NCBI GenBank assembly: GCA_041178325.1
Contig: JBEGVN010000017.1
Location: 62,001-126,000, forward strand
DNA length: 64,000 bases
Direction: 5' to 3'
From: UBA6136 sp041178325
GTDB taxonomy: Bacteria; Pseudomonadota; Gammaproteobacteria; Methylococcales; Methylococcaceae
Shown: positions 16,948 to 26,039 of the stretch, one piece after another
How positions within the stretch are numbered: the stretch's first letter is position 1
How the letters are laid out: each line of letters opens with the position of its first letter
Program-made: the position numbers and the translations under genes
The notes under the pieces: model-generated
What the model saw: the letters and a program-made list of their open reading frames with translations, nothing else
What the model was told of the DNA's origin: nothing
Database searches by the model: none

Positions 16948-18516
16948 ATGTCTAGCCCCCAGCGCATCACGCGCGCCCTTATCAGTGTTTCTGACAAATC
17001 CGGACTTCTCGAGCTGGCTGAAGGCCTAACTCGGCAAGGAGTCGAGATCCTCTCCTCCGGGGGCACGTACCGTTACCTTCTGGATCACGGCCATGCGGCC
17101 AAGGAGGTTTCACAACACACGGGATTCCCTGAAATCATGGGTGGCCGCATCAAAACGCTGCACCCCAAGATCCATGGCGGCATTCTGGGCCGCAGAGGTC
17201 AGGACGAGGGCGTGATGGCAGAACATGGCATCTCGCCGATCGATCTGGTCGTCGTGAACCTTTACCCCTTCGAAGCCACCATCGCAAAACCCGATTGCAG
17301 CTTTGAGGACGCAGTCGAAAATATCGATATTGGCGGACCCGCCATGCTTCGGGCAGCTGCAAAGAACCACAACGCAGTCGGCGTGGTCGTCGACCCTTCT
17401 GATTATGCTGGGATCCTTGAGGAAATGGTGCTTCAGAATGGCGCCTTGAGCCTTGCGACCCGCCTGCGTCTCGCTGCCAAGTGCTATCGTCACACCGCCC
17501 GATACGATGCGCTCATAGCGGATTATCTCGACAAGGTTTCGGGTGGCCCTCTTTTTCCAGACCCGCTAATCCTGACCCTTCAGTATGCTCAGGACATGCG
17601 CTATGGTGAAAATCCGCATCAACGCGCCGCGTTCTACAGAGACTCGACGCCCCCCAAAGGCTCCATTGCGGCTGCAGTCCAAGTTCAAGGCAAGGAGCTT
17701 TCCTATAACAACATTGCCGATGCCGACGCGGCCCTTGAATGCGTCAAGAGTTTTGACAGTGGGCCCGCCTGCGTCATCGTGAAACATGCAAACCCTTGTG
17801 GTGTTGCCGTGGGTCCGGACCTTCTATCCGCCTATGAACAGGCCTACAACACCGATCCGACCTCTGCTTTTGGCGGGATCATTGCCTTCAATCGCGAACT
17901 CGATCCTCAGACGGCGAAGACGATTATTGATCGTCAATTTGTCGAGGTAATTCTTGCGCCCTCCATCAGCCTCCAAGCCAAAACACTTCTTGCAGGGAAA
18001 CCCAATGTCCGGGTACTCGAAACCGGAGAGTGGGATCCTAATGCACCGCATGCTATTGATTTCAAACGCGTCGGTGGTGGACTTCTCCTTCAGGATGCCG
18101 ATCAGGGAAGAATCACCCAGAATGATCTTAAGGTGGTCACCCAAAGGCCCCCTTCACCATCAGAGCTCAATGATCTTCTGTTCGCCTGGAAGGTCGCAAA
18201 ATTTGTCAAATCCAATGCGATCGTCTATGCCAAAGATGGACGCACCATCGGTGTTGGCGCAGGCCAGATGAGCAGGGTCTACTCCGCACGTATTGCCGCA
18301 ATCAAGGCCCAGGACGCGGGTCTAGAGGTGCAAGGATCGGTTGTCGCCTCTGACGCCTTCTTCCCATTCCGCGACGGCGTCGATTCAGCGGCCGAGGCGG
18401 GCGTGACTGCATTAATCCAACCCGGTGGCTCCGTTCGAGACGCTGAAGTCATTGCCGCTGCCGATGAGCATGGCATGGCCATGGTGTTCACCGGTATGCG
18501 CCACTTCAGGCACTAA
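16948..18516 (+). CDS. purH: Bifunctional AICAR transformylase/IMP cyclohydrolase
   Basis: PurH carries out the last two steps of de novo IMP synthesis. From the ATG at 16948 the product has 522 residues. The N-terminal IMP cyclohydrolase domain shows ISVSDKSGLLELA and GGRIKTLHPKIHGG. The C-terminal transformylase domain shows the KHANPCGVA motif with the catalytic lysine-histidine pair, and ends in the characteristic AADEHGMAMVFTGMRHFRH. A TTG seven codons earlier overlaps the fis end, but the ATG follows an AGAGAGA ribosome-binding site. purD is not adjacent. Confidence 0.97.
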   Translation: MSSPQRITRALISVSDKSGLLELAEGLTRQGVEILSSGGTYRYLLDHGHAAKEVSQHTGFPEIMGGRIKTLHPKIHGGILGRRGQDEGVMAEHGISPIDLVVVNLYPFEATIAKPDCSFEDAVENIDIGGPAMLRAAAKNHNAVGVVVDPSDYAGILEEMVLQNGALSLATRLRLAAKCYRHTARYDALIADYLDKVSGGPLFPDPLILTLQYAQDMRYGENPHQRAAFYRDSTPPKGSIAAAVQVQGKELSYNNIADADAALECVKSFDSGPACVIVKHANPCGVAVGPDLLSAYEQAYNTDPTSAFGGIIAFNRELDPQTAKTIIDRQFVEVILAPSISLQAKTLLAGKPNVRVLETGEWDPNAPHAIDFKRVGGGLLLQDADQGRITQNDLKVVTQRPPSPSELNDLLFAWKVAKFVKSNAIVYAKDGRTIGVGAGQMSRVYSARIAAIKAQDAGLEVQGSVVASDAFFPFRDGVDSAAEAGVTALIQPGGSVRDAEVIAAADEHGMAMVFTGMRHFRH

Positions 18517-18532
18517 AGGTCGGGGCCCTGCG

Positions 18533-19789
18533 ATGTTCGAGGAGACCGCACCCGCGACAAGGGACCCAGAACTCGCAGCAACGACTGATGTTTGCGTGAA
18601 ATGTGGGCTGTGCCTTCCGCACTGCCCCACCTACCTCAAGACATCGGATGAGAACGAATCCCCTCGCGGCCGACTGTCATTGATCCAGGGATGGGCTCAG
18701 GGCGCTCTTGAGCTGACGCCCAAACTGACTGACCATATCGATCATTGTCTGCTCTGCCGGTCGTGTGAGGCGGTTTGCCCAGCTAACGTTCCCTATGGTC
18801 GAATCGTTGATGACTTTCGAGCGCACCTTCATGACTCACCGTTAGAGGGCGGAAATCGGATCAACGCCATGGTGGTTCGCTTTCTGAAGGCGGAACAACC
18901 TCGCTTCCTCCAATCAGGAATGGGCCGATTGGCGCGCTCATCCGCGGGACAGAGCATCGCAAAGCAGCTCGGATTGGGCACACTCACCGAGGGACTTCCG
19001 GACACGCCCCCCGGACTTCGCAACATCAAGCCAGGCCGATATCCCAACAACCCCGATAGGCTCCAAGGTGAAGCCCAATTGTTTCTCGGCTGCACAGGGA
19101 CCCTATTGGATGCCGAGACCTTGGATTCGGCAGTTCGTCTTTTGAACGCACTAGGTATTGCCGTGGACGTTCCTGAAGCCCAAGGCTGCTGCGGCGCGCT
19201 GGATCTTCACGCCGGTGGCAAAGACGATGCCCTCGCCTTAATGCGGCGGAATGGGGCGGCATTTGAAGGGCCTCCTACGACCCCCGTGATCAGTTGCGCC
19301 ACAGGCTGCGGCGCCATGTTAAAAGATTACACTCGGGAGCAAGGGGATATTGGCGCCCGACACGCTGACATCAGTAGCTACCTTGAGCGGCTGGAGTGGC
19401 CGGATTCGCTCAAAATTGCCCCACTGGAAGCCAACGCCATTCTTCAGAGCCCCTGCAGCCTCAGAAACGTCCTGAAGACCCCTGACGCCCCATTGAAGCT
19501 GCTGGAAAAAATCCCCGGACTGAAAATCAAAGCACTGCCAGCTCACATCCGCTGTTGTGGCGCTGCCGGCAGTTTCATGCTGAACCACCCGGATGAAGCG
19601 CAAAGCTATCGACAGGTGATTCTGGACCAATTATTGGCTGCCCCCCCCCGCTTCCTCCTTTCATCGAACCCCGGCTGTTCGGCTCACCTTCGCGCAGGCC
19701 TTCGAGCCCTTGGACTTGAGGTAGAAGTGATTCATCCTGTCACGCTGCTCTGGCGCCAAATTCAGGCCGGACAGACCTCCCCTGCCTGA
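18533..19789 (+). CDS. glcF: (Fe-S)-binding protein, glycolate oxidase iron-sulfur subunit-like
   Basis: A 418-residue protein of the GlcF/HdrD-like family. The N-terminus carries two [4Fe-4S] motifs, CVKCGLCLPHCPTY and CLLCRSCEAVCPAN. The C-terminal half has two CCG domains (GCCGALDLHAG near residue 220 and RCCGAAGSF near residue 340). GlcF transfers electrons from flavin-dependent glycolate oxidation to the quinone pool. The flavoprotein partners glcD and glcE are not in the window, so the substrate could differ. The start was taken at MFEETAP; the frame extends upstream inside purH without similarity. Confidence 0.85.
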   Translation: MFEETAPATRDPELAATTDVCVKCGLCLPHCPTYLKTSDENESPRGRLSLIQGWAQGALELTPKLTDHIDHCLLCRSCEAVCPANVPYGRIVDDFRAHLHDSPLEGGNRINAMVVRFLKAEQPRFLQSGMGRLARSSAGQSIAKQLGLGTLTEGLPDTPPGLRNIKPGRYPNNPDRLQGEAQLFLGCTGTLLDAETLDSAVRLLNALGIAVDVPEAQGCCGALDLHAGGKDDALALMRRNGAAFEGPPTTPVISCATGCGAMLKDYTREQGDIGARHADISSYLERLEWPDSLKIAPLEANAILQSPCSLRNVLKTPDAPLKLLEKIPGLKIKALPAHIRCCGAAGSFMLNHPDEAQSYRQVILDQLLAAPPRFLLSSNPGCSAHLRAGLRALGLEVEVIHPVTLLWRQIQAGQTSPA

Positions 19790-19800
19790 GGAGTCCTAAG

Positions 19801-20469
19801 ATGGCACACAAGGCGCTGGTCTTCGACGACCGCCTCATTGATTACCTCGAAAAATTCGGGCACCGCGAGTCGCCAGCGTTAAGAGCGCTCCGAGAGGAAA
19901 CCGCAGAGCTTCCGGAAGCCGTCATGCAAATTACGCCAGAGCAGGGTCAATTTATGGGATTCCTGGCCAAGCTGATGGGTGCGAAAAAGCTGCTTGAAAT
20001 TGGTGTTTTTACGGGCTACAGCGCCCTGGCCGTGATGGAAGGTCTTCCTGCGGAAAGCCGTATGCTTGCGCTCGACATCAGTGAAACCTATACGAGAGTC
20101 GCGGCCCGCCATTGGCACTCGGCGGGCCTCCAGGATCGAATCGAACTTCGAATTGGGCCTGCCACTCACTCGCTTGCGACTCTGCTCAACGAAAAGGGAC
20201 AACGGGAAAGCTTCGACTTCATCTTCATCGATGCGGACAAGGCCAATTATCCTGCTTATTATGAGGCCGCAGTTCGCCTTTGCAGACCGGGTGGTTTGAT
20301 TCTGATCGATAACCTCCTCTGGTCGGGAAAAGTAGCGGATGCTTCCCAGGTTGATCCGGATACCGAAACCCTGAGAGCCATGACCCTGACACTAAGGTCC
20401 GATTCAAGAATCGATTTTTCGCTGATCGCCGTGGCCGATGGGATTGGTCTCGCCCGACGCAAAACCTGA
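19801..20469 (+). CDS. SAM-dependent O-methyltransferase
   Basis: A 222-residue class I methyltransferase of the caffeoyl-CoA/catechol O-methyltransferase type. The SAM-binding motif KKLLEIGVFTGYSALAV, the LALDISE acidic strand, the metal-binding FIFIDADKANYPAYYE segment and LILIDNLLWSGKV are all present. These Mg-dependent enzymes methylate vicinal hydroxyls; the bacterial substrate is rarely known. An AGGAG ribosome-binding site lies in the 11-nt gap after the GlcF-like gene, so the two are probably co-transcribed. Confidence 0.9.
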   Translation: MAHKALVFDDRLIDYLEKFGHRESPALRALREETAELPEAVMQITPEQGQFMGFLAKLMGAKKLLEIGVFTGYSALAVMEGLPAESRMLALDISETYTRVAARHWHSAGLQDRIELRIGPATHSLATLLNEKGQRESFDFIFIDADKANYPAYYEAAVRLCRPGGLILIDNLLWSGKVADASQVDPDTETLRAMTLTLRSDSRIDFSLIAVADGIGLARRKT

Positions 20470-20500
20470 ATGCGAGTGACCAAGCGCTAAGGCAACCAAC

Positions 20501-21529
20501 ATGTCGAAAAAATACCCCGTTCTTGTCACTGGTGGCGCCGGCTACATTGGCTCCCATACCACCTTACAACTTTTAGAAGCTGGCTATGAAGTCGTTGTCC
20601 TCGACAATCTCGCGAACTCACATCCTGAGTCCTTGCGGCGCGTGGAGGAGATTACAGGGAGACCGGTGACTTTCGTCAAAGGGGATGTGCGCGATCGCGA
20701 TCTTGTTCGCCGTACATTGACCCAACATGACTGTCAGGCCGTCTTGCATTTTGCCGGCCTTAAAGCGGTCGGAGAATCGGTTGAAAAGCCCTTGCTCTAC
20801 TTCCAGAACAACGTGGAAGGCATGATCGCCCTTCTTGAAGTCATGGACGTGGCTGGATCACGCAGGCTGGTCTTTAGCTCCTCCGCAACCGTCTATGGCG
20901 AACCTCAAAAACTCCCGCTCACAGAAGATCACCCGCGTTCGGCTACCAACCCCTACGGCCGGACCAAACTGATGATCGAAGAAATGCTCGAGGACCTACT
21001 CCGGGCCGATGATCGATGGGAGGTCGCCATCCTTCGATATTTCAATCCGGTCGGTGCACACGTGAGCGGGCGCATAGGCGAGGATCCGCAGGGCATCCCG
21101 AATAACCTCATGCCCTTCATCGCACAGGTCGCCACAGGTCGCCGCGACGCACTTCGGGTCTTCGGAGATGACTATCCGACACCCGACGGCACCGGGATGC
21201 GTGACTATATCCATGTTGTGGATCTTGCCGAGGGCCATCTTCTTGCACTTCAGCAACTGGAAAAGACGGGAAGCTTCACTGTCAACCTTGGAACTGGCTC
21301 ACCTTGCAGTGTGCTGGATATGGCTAAGGCGTTTGAGCAGGCTACGGGTCAGGACATTCCGATCGAAATGCACCCGCGCCGCGCGGGCGATGTAGCCTGT
21401 TGTTACGCGGACCCAACGCTGGCGAGGCGCCTTCTTGGATGGGAGGCCCAGCGGGATATCCGAACCATGTGTGAAGATGTCTGGCGCTGGCAATCGGGCA
21501 ACCCCTCGGGTTACCAATCGCCCGAATGA
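20501..21529 (+). CDS. galE: UDP-glucose 4-epimerase
   Basis: Short-chain dehydrogenase-type epimerase interconverting UDP-glucose and UDP-galactose; some members also act on the N-acetyl forms. The 342 residues show the NAD motif GGAGYIGSHTTLQLLEAGY, the conserved FSSSATVYG catalytic serine region, the Y-x-x-x-K pair in NPYGRTKLM, and RYFNPVGAH. It may supply UDP-Gal or UDP-GalNAc to the polysaccharide locus 6 kb downstream (inference). It is followed by a terminator-like hairpin. Confidence 0.95.
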   Translation: MSKKYPVLVTGGAGYIGSHTTLQLLEAGYEVVVLDNLANSHPESLRRVEEITGRPVTFVKGDVRDRDLVRRTLTQHDCQAVLHFAGLKAVGESVEKPLLYFQNNVEGMIALLEVMDVAGSRRLVFSSSATVYGEPQKLPLTEDHPRSATNPYGRTKLMIEEMLEDLLRADDRWEVAILRYFNPVGAHVSGRIGEDPQGIPNNLMPFIAQVATGRRDALRVFGDDYPTPDGTGMRDYIHVVDLAEGHLLALQQLEKTGSFTVNLGTGSPCSVLDMAKAFEQATGQDIPIEMHPRRAGDVACCYADPTLARRLLGWEAQRDIRTMCEDVWRWQSGNPSGYQSPE

Positions 21530-21531
21530 CT

Positions 21532-21559
21532 GAGGGCCGCCTCAGGGCAGCCCTCTTTT
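21532..21559 (+). terminator. Rho-independent terminator candidate after galE
   Basis: A 6-bp stem GAGGGC/GCCCTC with a 12-nt loop is followed directly by TTTT, 3 nt downstream of the galE stop and before convergent speD. The stem is short, so confidence is moderate. Confidence 0.5.
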
Positions 21560-21584
21560 CGTTCCCGAAAAACGTCGAGCCGTC

Positions 21585-22388
21585 TCAGCGACGCAGCTTG
21601 TAGTTGCGACCGTAGAAAATCTCGGCCATTTCGTGCTTCAGCTGGCGCTGAATGGCCTTGCGCTCATCATCAGACAGCGCGTCCTTGTCCGTCTCAAAGA
21701 GATAGTTATCCAACTGGAAGTCTTTCAAGATCATCTTCGTGTGGAAAATGTTTTCTTGATAGACGTTCACGTCGATCATCTGATACCGCTCTGCCGTCAC
21801 ATCGGAAATGTAGTTCTGGATCGAGGTGATTTCGTGATCAATGAAATGCTTCTGACCACTAATATCGCGCGTGAAGCCACGAACACGGTAATCCATGATC
21901 ACGATGTCAGAATCAAAACTGTGAATCAGGTAGTTCAGCGCCTTCAGTGGAGAAATACGACCACAGGTCGACACGTCAATGTCTGCGCGAAAGGTGCTAA
22001 TGCCCCCATGGGGGTGACTTTCAGGGTAGGTATGGACCGTAATGTGGCTTTTATTGAGATGGGCCACCACAGAATCGGGAATCGGACCTGGCTCTTCCAT
22101 ATTTCCAACATGAATCGGAGCGTCGTCTCCTTCTGAGATCAGCATCGTCACGCTGGCACCCTGAGGCTCATAGTCCTGACGAGCGATATTGAGGATCTGA
22201 GCGCCAATAATCGCATTCACATCTGTAAGAATCTGCGTCAATCGCTCCGCGTTATACATCTCATCGATATATTCGATGTAGCGGCGCTTCTGCTGCTCGG
22301 TCTTGGCATAGCAGATATCGTAAATATTGAAGCTCAGCGACTTCGTCAGGTTATTGAAACCATGCAACTGAAGCTTGTTGATATCCAT
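21585..22388 (-). CDS. speD: S-adenosylmethionine decarboxylase proenzyme
   Basis: Pyruvoyl enzyme producing decarboxylated SAM, the aminopropyl donor for spermidine. The 267 residues match the long E. coli type (264), not the small Bacillus or Thermotoga type. The self-cleavage site is K113-S114 in LNKSHITVHTYPESHP, where S114 becomes the pyruvoyl group. The conserved FRADIDVSTCGRISPLKALNYLI follows. Its by-product pathway connects to the methionine-salvage genes at 41.8-43.6 kb. An OsmC-family gene lies 99 nt upstream on the same strand. Confidence 0.96.
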   Translation of the reverse strand: MDINKLQLHGFNNLTKSLSFNIYDICYAKTEQQKRRYIEYIDEMYNAERLTQILTDVNAIIGAQILNIARQDYEPQGASVTMLISEGDDAPIHVGNMEEPGPIPDSVVAHLNKSHITVHTYPESHPHGGISTFRADIDVSTCGRISPLKALNYLIHSFDSDIVIMDYRVRGFTRDISGQKHFIDHEITSIQNYISDVTAERYQMIDVNVYQENIFHTKMILKDFQLDNYLFETDKDALSDDERKAIQRQLKHEMAEIFYGRNYKLRR

Positions 22389-22487
22389 GTATGAACGCTA
22401 CCCCTAAAAAGTTTGTTTCGCGCTCTTCAAGAACGCCACCTTGGCCACCAATGAGACGGTTCAGGCCCGGATCAAACCCGAAATCCT

Positions 22488-22907
22488 TCAATCCGCCTCA
22501 ACCACCTCGAAGGAATGGCTAACCAGTGCTGTTTTTCCCAGCATGATTGAAGCAGAACAGTATTTTTCGGCGGAAAGTTTGACTGCACGCTCGACAACCG
22601 CATCGCTCAGGCCCTTGCCTGTGATGACGAATCGGAGGTGAATACGAGTAAAAACCTTGGGGTCCTGCTCCGCACGCTCCGCCTCAAGGTGCGTCTCACA
22701 GCCCCTGACATCATGACGGCCTTTTTTAAGGATGTGCACGACGTCGAAGGAGGCACAGCCACCCATACCCATGAGCAGCATTTCCATCGGCCGAACGCCC
22801 AGATTTCTCCCACCGGACTCCGGGGGCCCATCCATCACTACCGTGTGTCCGCTTCCGGACTCCCCGATGAATAAGGTTTCTTCAACCCACTTGACACGCG
22901 ATTTCAT
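22488..22907 (-). CDS. OsmC family protein (YhfA-like)
   Basis: A 139-residue OsmC/Ohr-fold protein. Visible marks are the N-terminal strand region (ESGSGHTVVMDGPPESGG), the helix carrying one conserved cysteine, MGMGGCASFDVV, and the C-terminal region with a second cysteine (AEKYCSASIMLGKTA). These two cysteines form the peroxidatic pair in Ohr and OsmC enzymes. The YhfA subgroup has no firmly established substrate, so peroxide or thiol detoxification is only a family-level inference. It is upstream of speD on the same strand. Confidence 0.85.
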   Translation of the reverse strand: MKSRVKWVEETLFIGESGSGHTVVMDGPPESGGRNLGVRPMEMLLMGMGGCASFDVVHILKKGRHDVRGCETHLEAERAEQDPKVFTRIHLRFVITGKGLSDAVVERAVKLSAEKYCSASIMLGKTALVSHSFEVVEAD

Positions 22908-22997
22908 GGGCCATCCCCTGCAAAATAGCCGCGTAATTTAGCACAACCGGAGGGAATGGATCACAACTTCTCAGATTATGGACTTTTTTAGCGACTT

Positions 22998-25040
22998 TTA
23001 GGCTGCCTTGAGAAGTCCACTATGGCGCAACAGTGGCTCAATCGAAGGCTCGCGACCGCGAAATGCCACAAACAATTCCATGGCCCCGGCACTCCCGCCT
23101 TTCTCCAGAATTTCTTCCAGGAAGGATTTGCCGGTTTTCGGATCGAATACTCCACGCTCCTCAAAAAGCGAGTAAGCGTCGCTCGAGAGGACTTCCGCCC
23201 ACTTGTAGCTGTAATAGCCCGCCGCATAACCACCAGCAAATATATGCGAGAAGCTATGAGGGAACCGGTTGAATTCCGGGGGCTTTACTACGGCAACCCG
23301 TTCACGAACTTCTGCCAAAATGTCGTAGATCCGTCCGCCTTTTGAGGGGTCGAAGGCCCGATGCATGCGAATATCAAAGAGAGCAAACTCAACCTGCCTG
23401 AGCATCTGCATCCCCGACTGGAAGTTGCGGGCAGCCAGCATCTTGGACAGAAGGCTCTCAGGAAGCGGAGCCCCAGTTTCAAAATGCCCGGAGATCAAGC
23501 CGAGAGCCTCCGGATTCCAACAAAAGTTCTCCATAAACTGACTGGGGAGTTCAACAGCGTCCCATTCAACCCCATGAATCCCAGAAACCCCAAGGTGATC
23601 TACCCGGGTCAGCATGTGCTGAAGTCCGTGCCCAAACTCATGAAATAGCGTTTCCACTTCATCGTGGCGAAGAAGCGCTGGCTGATCGCCAACGGGTGGC
23701 GTGAAGTTGCAGGTCAGATAAGCGACCGGCAACTGCAGGTGTTGGCCCAACCGTCGCCGTGTCGAGCACTCATCCATCCAGGCCCCACCGCGTTTCTTGG
23801 GTCGCGCAAAGAGGTCGAGGAAAAACGCCCCACGAACTCCACTCAGATCGCGAATTTCAAAATAGCGCGCATCAGGATGCCAAGTATCAATACCCCCGAC
23901 CTCATGCACCGTAACGCCATAGAGCCTCTCAATGATATTGAAGAGACCGTCCAGGACTCGTGGCGCGGGAAAATAAGGTCGAAGCTCCTCCTGCGAGAGG
24001 GAGTAGTGGGCTTGCCTGAGCTTTTCAGAAGCATAAGTCAGATCCCAGGCCTGGGGATCAGAAATTCCGAGTTCATCTCGGGCAAAAGCCTGCAATGTCC
24101 CAAGGTCTTCCCGAGCAGAGGGCAACGAACGATCAGCAAGATCGGTCAAGAAAGCCTCTACCGCATCAACGGAGGGCGCCATCTTGGTCGCCAGGGAAAG
24201 GTCCGCAAACTGGCTGAATCCTAAAAGCTGGGCTTCCTCATGACGGAGAGCCAAGATCTGCTCCATGATCGCGCTGTTATCCCACTTCCCGGCCGTTGGC
24301 CCCTGATCTGATGCTCGGGTGGCATAGGCGGTATAGAACGCCTCGCGAAGCGAGCGATCATCAGCATGGGTCATCACCGCGATGTAGGAGGGAAATTCGA
24401 GATTGAATACCCATCCTTTGAGACCCATGGCCTTGGCGGTCTCCGCAGCCATCGCCCGGGCTGTTTCCGGAATCCCCTCAAGCTGGGCTTCATCCTCGAC
24501 TGCCCGATGCCAACCTTGAGTTGCGTCGAGGACATTGTCTTGGAATTGGCTGGTCAAACGAGAGAGTTCCTGGGCAATCCATTTGAATCGCTCTTTTTTT
24601 TCCGGTGCCAAATCAACGCCGGAAAGCCTGAAGTCACGCAGTGCGTTTTCAATGATGCGTTTCTGCGCAGGCTCCAAGGCCTCATATTCAGCAGAATCAG
24701 CAATCTCGCGATAAGCAGTAAACAACGCATCGTTCTGCCCGACTTCCGTCGCATATTCACTCAACAGGGGAAGACAACCGTTGTAAGCATCCCTGAGTGC
24801 GTCGCTGTTCATGACCGCATTAAGATGGCTTACTGGCGACCAGGCTCTATTGAGTCGGTCATCTACGGTTTCCAGAGGCTCAACGAGATTTTCCCACGTG
24901 TATGGCCCCCCTTTTTCAAGTCGCTGGCGAATGGCTTCCCGATTCTCGGCAATTAATTGTTCGATGGCCGGCTTGACATGAGAGGCATCAATCCGTGAGA
25001 AGGCAGGAAGAGGAAGGGATTCAAGCAGTGGGTTAGACAT
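22998..25040 (-). CDS. prlC: Oligopeptidase A (M3 family zinc metallopeptidase)
   Basis: A cytosolic M3 peptidase that cleaves short peptides, including released signal peptides. From MSNPLLESLPL (ATG at 25040) the product has 680 residues, identical in length to E. coli PrlC. The zinc-binding motif is in EVETLFHEFGHGLQHML. The downstream glutamate region (HGVEWDAVELPSQFMENF) and the C-terminal SHIFAGGYAAGYYSYKWAEVL are family signatures. An upstream in-frame ATG eight codons earlier is less likely. No partner gene such as rsmJ adjoins it. Confidence 0.95.
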   Translation of the reverse strand: MSNPLLESLPLPAFSRIDASHVKPAIEQLIAENREAIRQRLEKGGPYTWENLVEPLETVDDRLNRAWSPVSHLNAVMNSDALRDAYNGCLPLLSEYATEVGQNDALFTAYREIADSAEYEALEPAQKRIIENALRDFRLSGVDLAPEKKERFKWIAQELSRLTSQFQDNVLDATQGWHRAVEDEAQLEGIPETARAMAAETAKAMGLKGWVFNLEFPSYIAVMTHADDRSLREAFYTAYATRASDQGPTAGKWDNSAIMEQILALRHEEAQLLGFSQFADLSLATKMAPSVDAVEAFLTDLADRSLPSAREDLGTLQAFARDELGISDPQAWDLTYASEKLRQAHYSLSQEELRPYFPAPRVLDGLFNIIERLYGVTVHEVGGIDTWHPDARYFEIRDLSGVRGAFFLDLFARPKKRGGAWMDECSTRRRLGQHLQLPVAYLTCNFTPPVGDQPALLRHDEVETLFHEFGHGLQHMLTRVDHLGVSGIHGVEWDAVELPSQFMENFCWNPEALGLISGHFETGAPLPESLLSKMLAARNFQSGMQMLRQVEFALFDIRMHRAFDPSKGGRIYDILAEVRERVAVVKPPEFNRFPHSFSHIFAGGYAAGYYSYKWAEVLSSDAYSLFEERGVFDPKTGKSFLEEILEKGGSAGAMELFVAFRGREPSIEPLLRHSGLLKAA

Positions 25041-25165
25041 GGGCGTATCCAAAATAAAGTTCACCGATTCATAGACCTGATCAAGTCATGAATCGTTCAG
25101 CGCAGTTGGGATCATTTGAAAAAGATGCCGCAAAAAGCACCTACTGGCGGAGGCTGAGGTCAGGC

Positions 25166-25594
25166 TCAAGTGAGGCGTTTATGCATCTCAAGCACATTAC
25201 CGCCCTCGATTCGTCTGTAGCTGACAGCATCCATCAAAGTACGAATCAAAAACAGTCCGCGACCACGCTCCGGGAGGTCATCAAGGTCTGGCTCGGGCAC
25301 AAGATCAATATCAAACCCCTGCCCGTGGTCATAGACCCTCACGCACAGGTCATCCTCTTCGATAAAAATGCAAACTCGGACCGTTTGATCCGCATCAGAC
25401 GATGCACTGTGGTCGATCGCATTGGCCATGGCCTCGGTCAGGACTACGTTGAGGTGATAGGCCAAGGCCTCACGATCCCCGCGGTAGTTGTCCAGCGCTC
25501 GAGCGACCTCCTCAGCAATGTTTCCGATCAGGCTGAGATAGCGCCTCTTGTTAGGAACCACAATGTCGACATGAATATCATCACTGGAAAACAT
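25166..25594 (-). CDS. Anti-sigma factor-type ATP-binding protein (RsbW/SpoIIAB-like histidine kinase fold)
   Basis: A 142-residue GHKL ATPase domain without a histidine-kinase dimerisation domain. The N-box is LTEAMANAIDHS, the G1-like box is DHGQGFD and the G2 box is GRGLFLI. Such proteins phosphorylate STAS antagonists and may sequester a sigma factor or another target. It lies 14 nt downstream of a STAS-domain gene, forming a classic partner-switch pair. No PP2C phosphatase or sigma factor is nearby, so the output is unknown. Confidence 0.85.
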   Translation of the reverse strand: MFSSDDIHVDIVVPNKRRYLSLIGNIAEEVARALDNYRGDREALAYHLNVVLTEAMANAIDHSASSDADQTVRVCIFIEEDDLCVRVYDHGQGFDIDLVPEPDLDDLPERGRGLFLIRTLMDAVSYRRIEGGNVLEMHKRLT

Positions 25595-25608
25595 AATGGC
25601 TCTCCATT

Positions 25609-25944
25609 TCAGGCATGTGCCAAGGCATCGTCGACCGAGGAAAAGATCTCAAACACGCGATGCAATCGCGTCAACTCAAACATCGACTGGACGCGGGACT
25701 GAAGTCCTGCAAGCACCAGACTGCCGGAACGAAGGTTGGCGCTCTTAAAACCAGACAGTAAGGCACCTAGCCCGGAACTGTCGATGAAGTTGACCTGACT
25801 CAGGTCAATCACCAGTTTTTGCCCGCCAACCTCGAGGAGATTCAGCATAATTTCCCTCAGCTCGGCTGAATTGGATGCATCCAGGCGCTCCTCACCCACA
25901 ATCAGAACGGTCCGCCCTTCCCGGACCTCGGTGGTGCATTTCAA
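25609..25944 (-). CDS. STAS domain anti-sigma factor antagonist
   Basis: A 111-residue single STAS domain like SpoIIAA/RsbV. The phosphorylatable serine region is FIDSSGLGALLSGFK, preceded by the strand KLVIDLSQV. I chose the TTG at 25944, 6 nt after GAGGAA. The open frame extends 23 codons further but with no domain similarity and no better ribosome-binding site. The neighbouring kinase probably phosphorylates the SS motif. Regulation could concern stress, biofilm or the adjacent polysaccharide locus; this is inference. Confidence 0.85.
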   Translation of the reverse strand: MKCTTEVREGRTVLIVGEERLDASNSAELREIMLNLLEVGGQKLVIDLSQVNFIDSSGLGALLSGFKSANLRSGSLVLAGLQSRVQSMFELTRLHRVFEIFSSVDDALAHA

Positions 25945-26039
25945 TGTAATTTCCTCGAAAACCACCCGACACGCAGGGCGGGCATTGACTCCCTCGGACG
26001 TCGGTCGCCGCATGAAGTCAGTTCATAGACCCCCATAGT

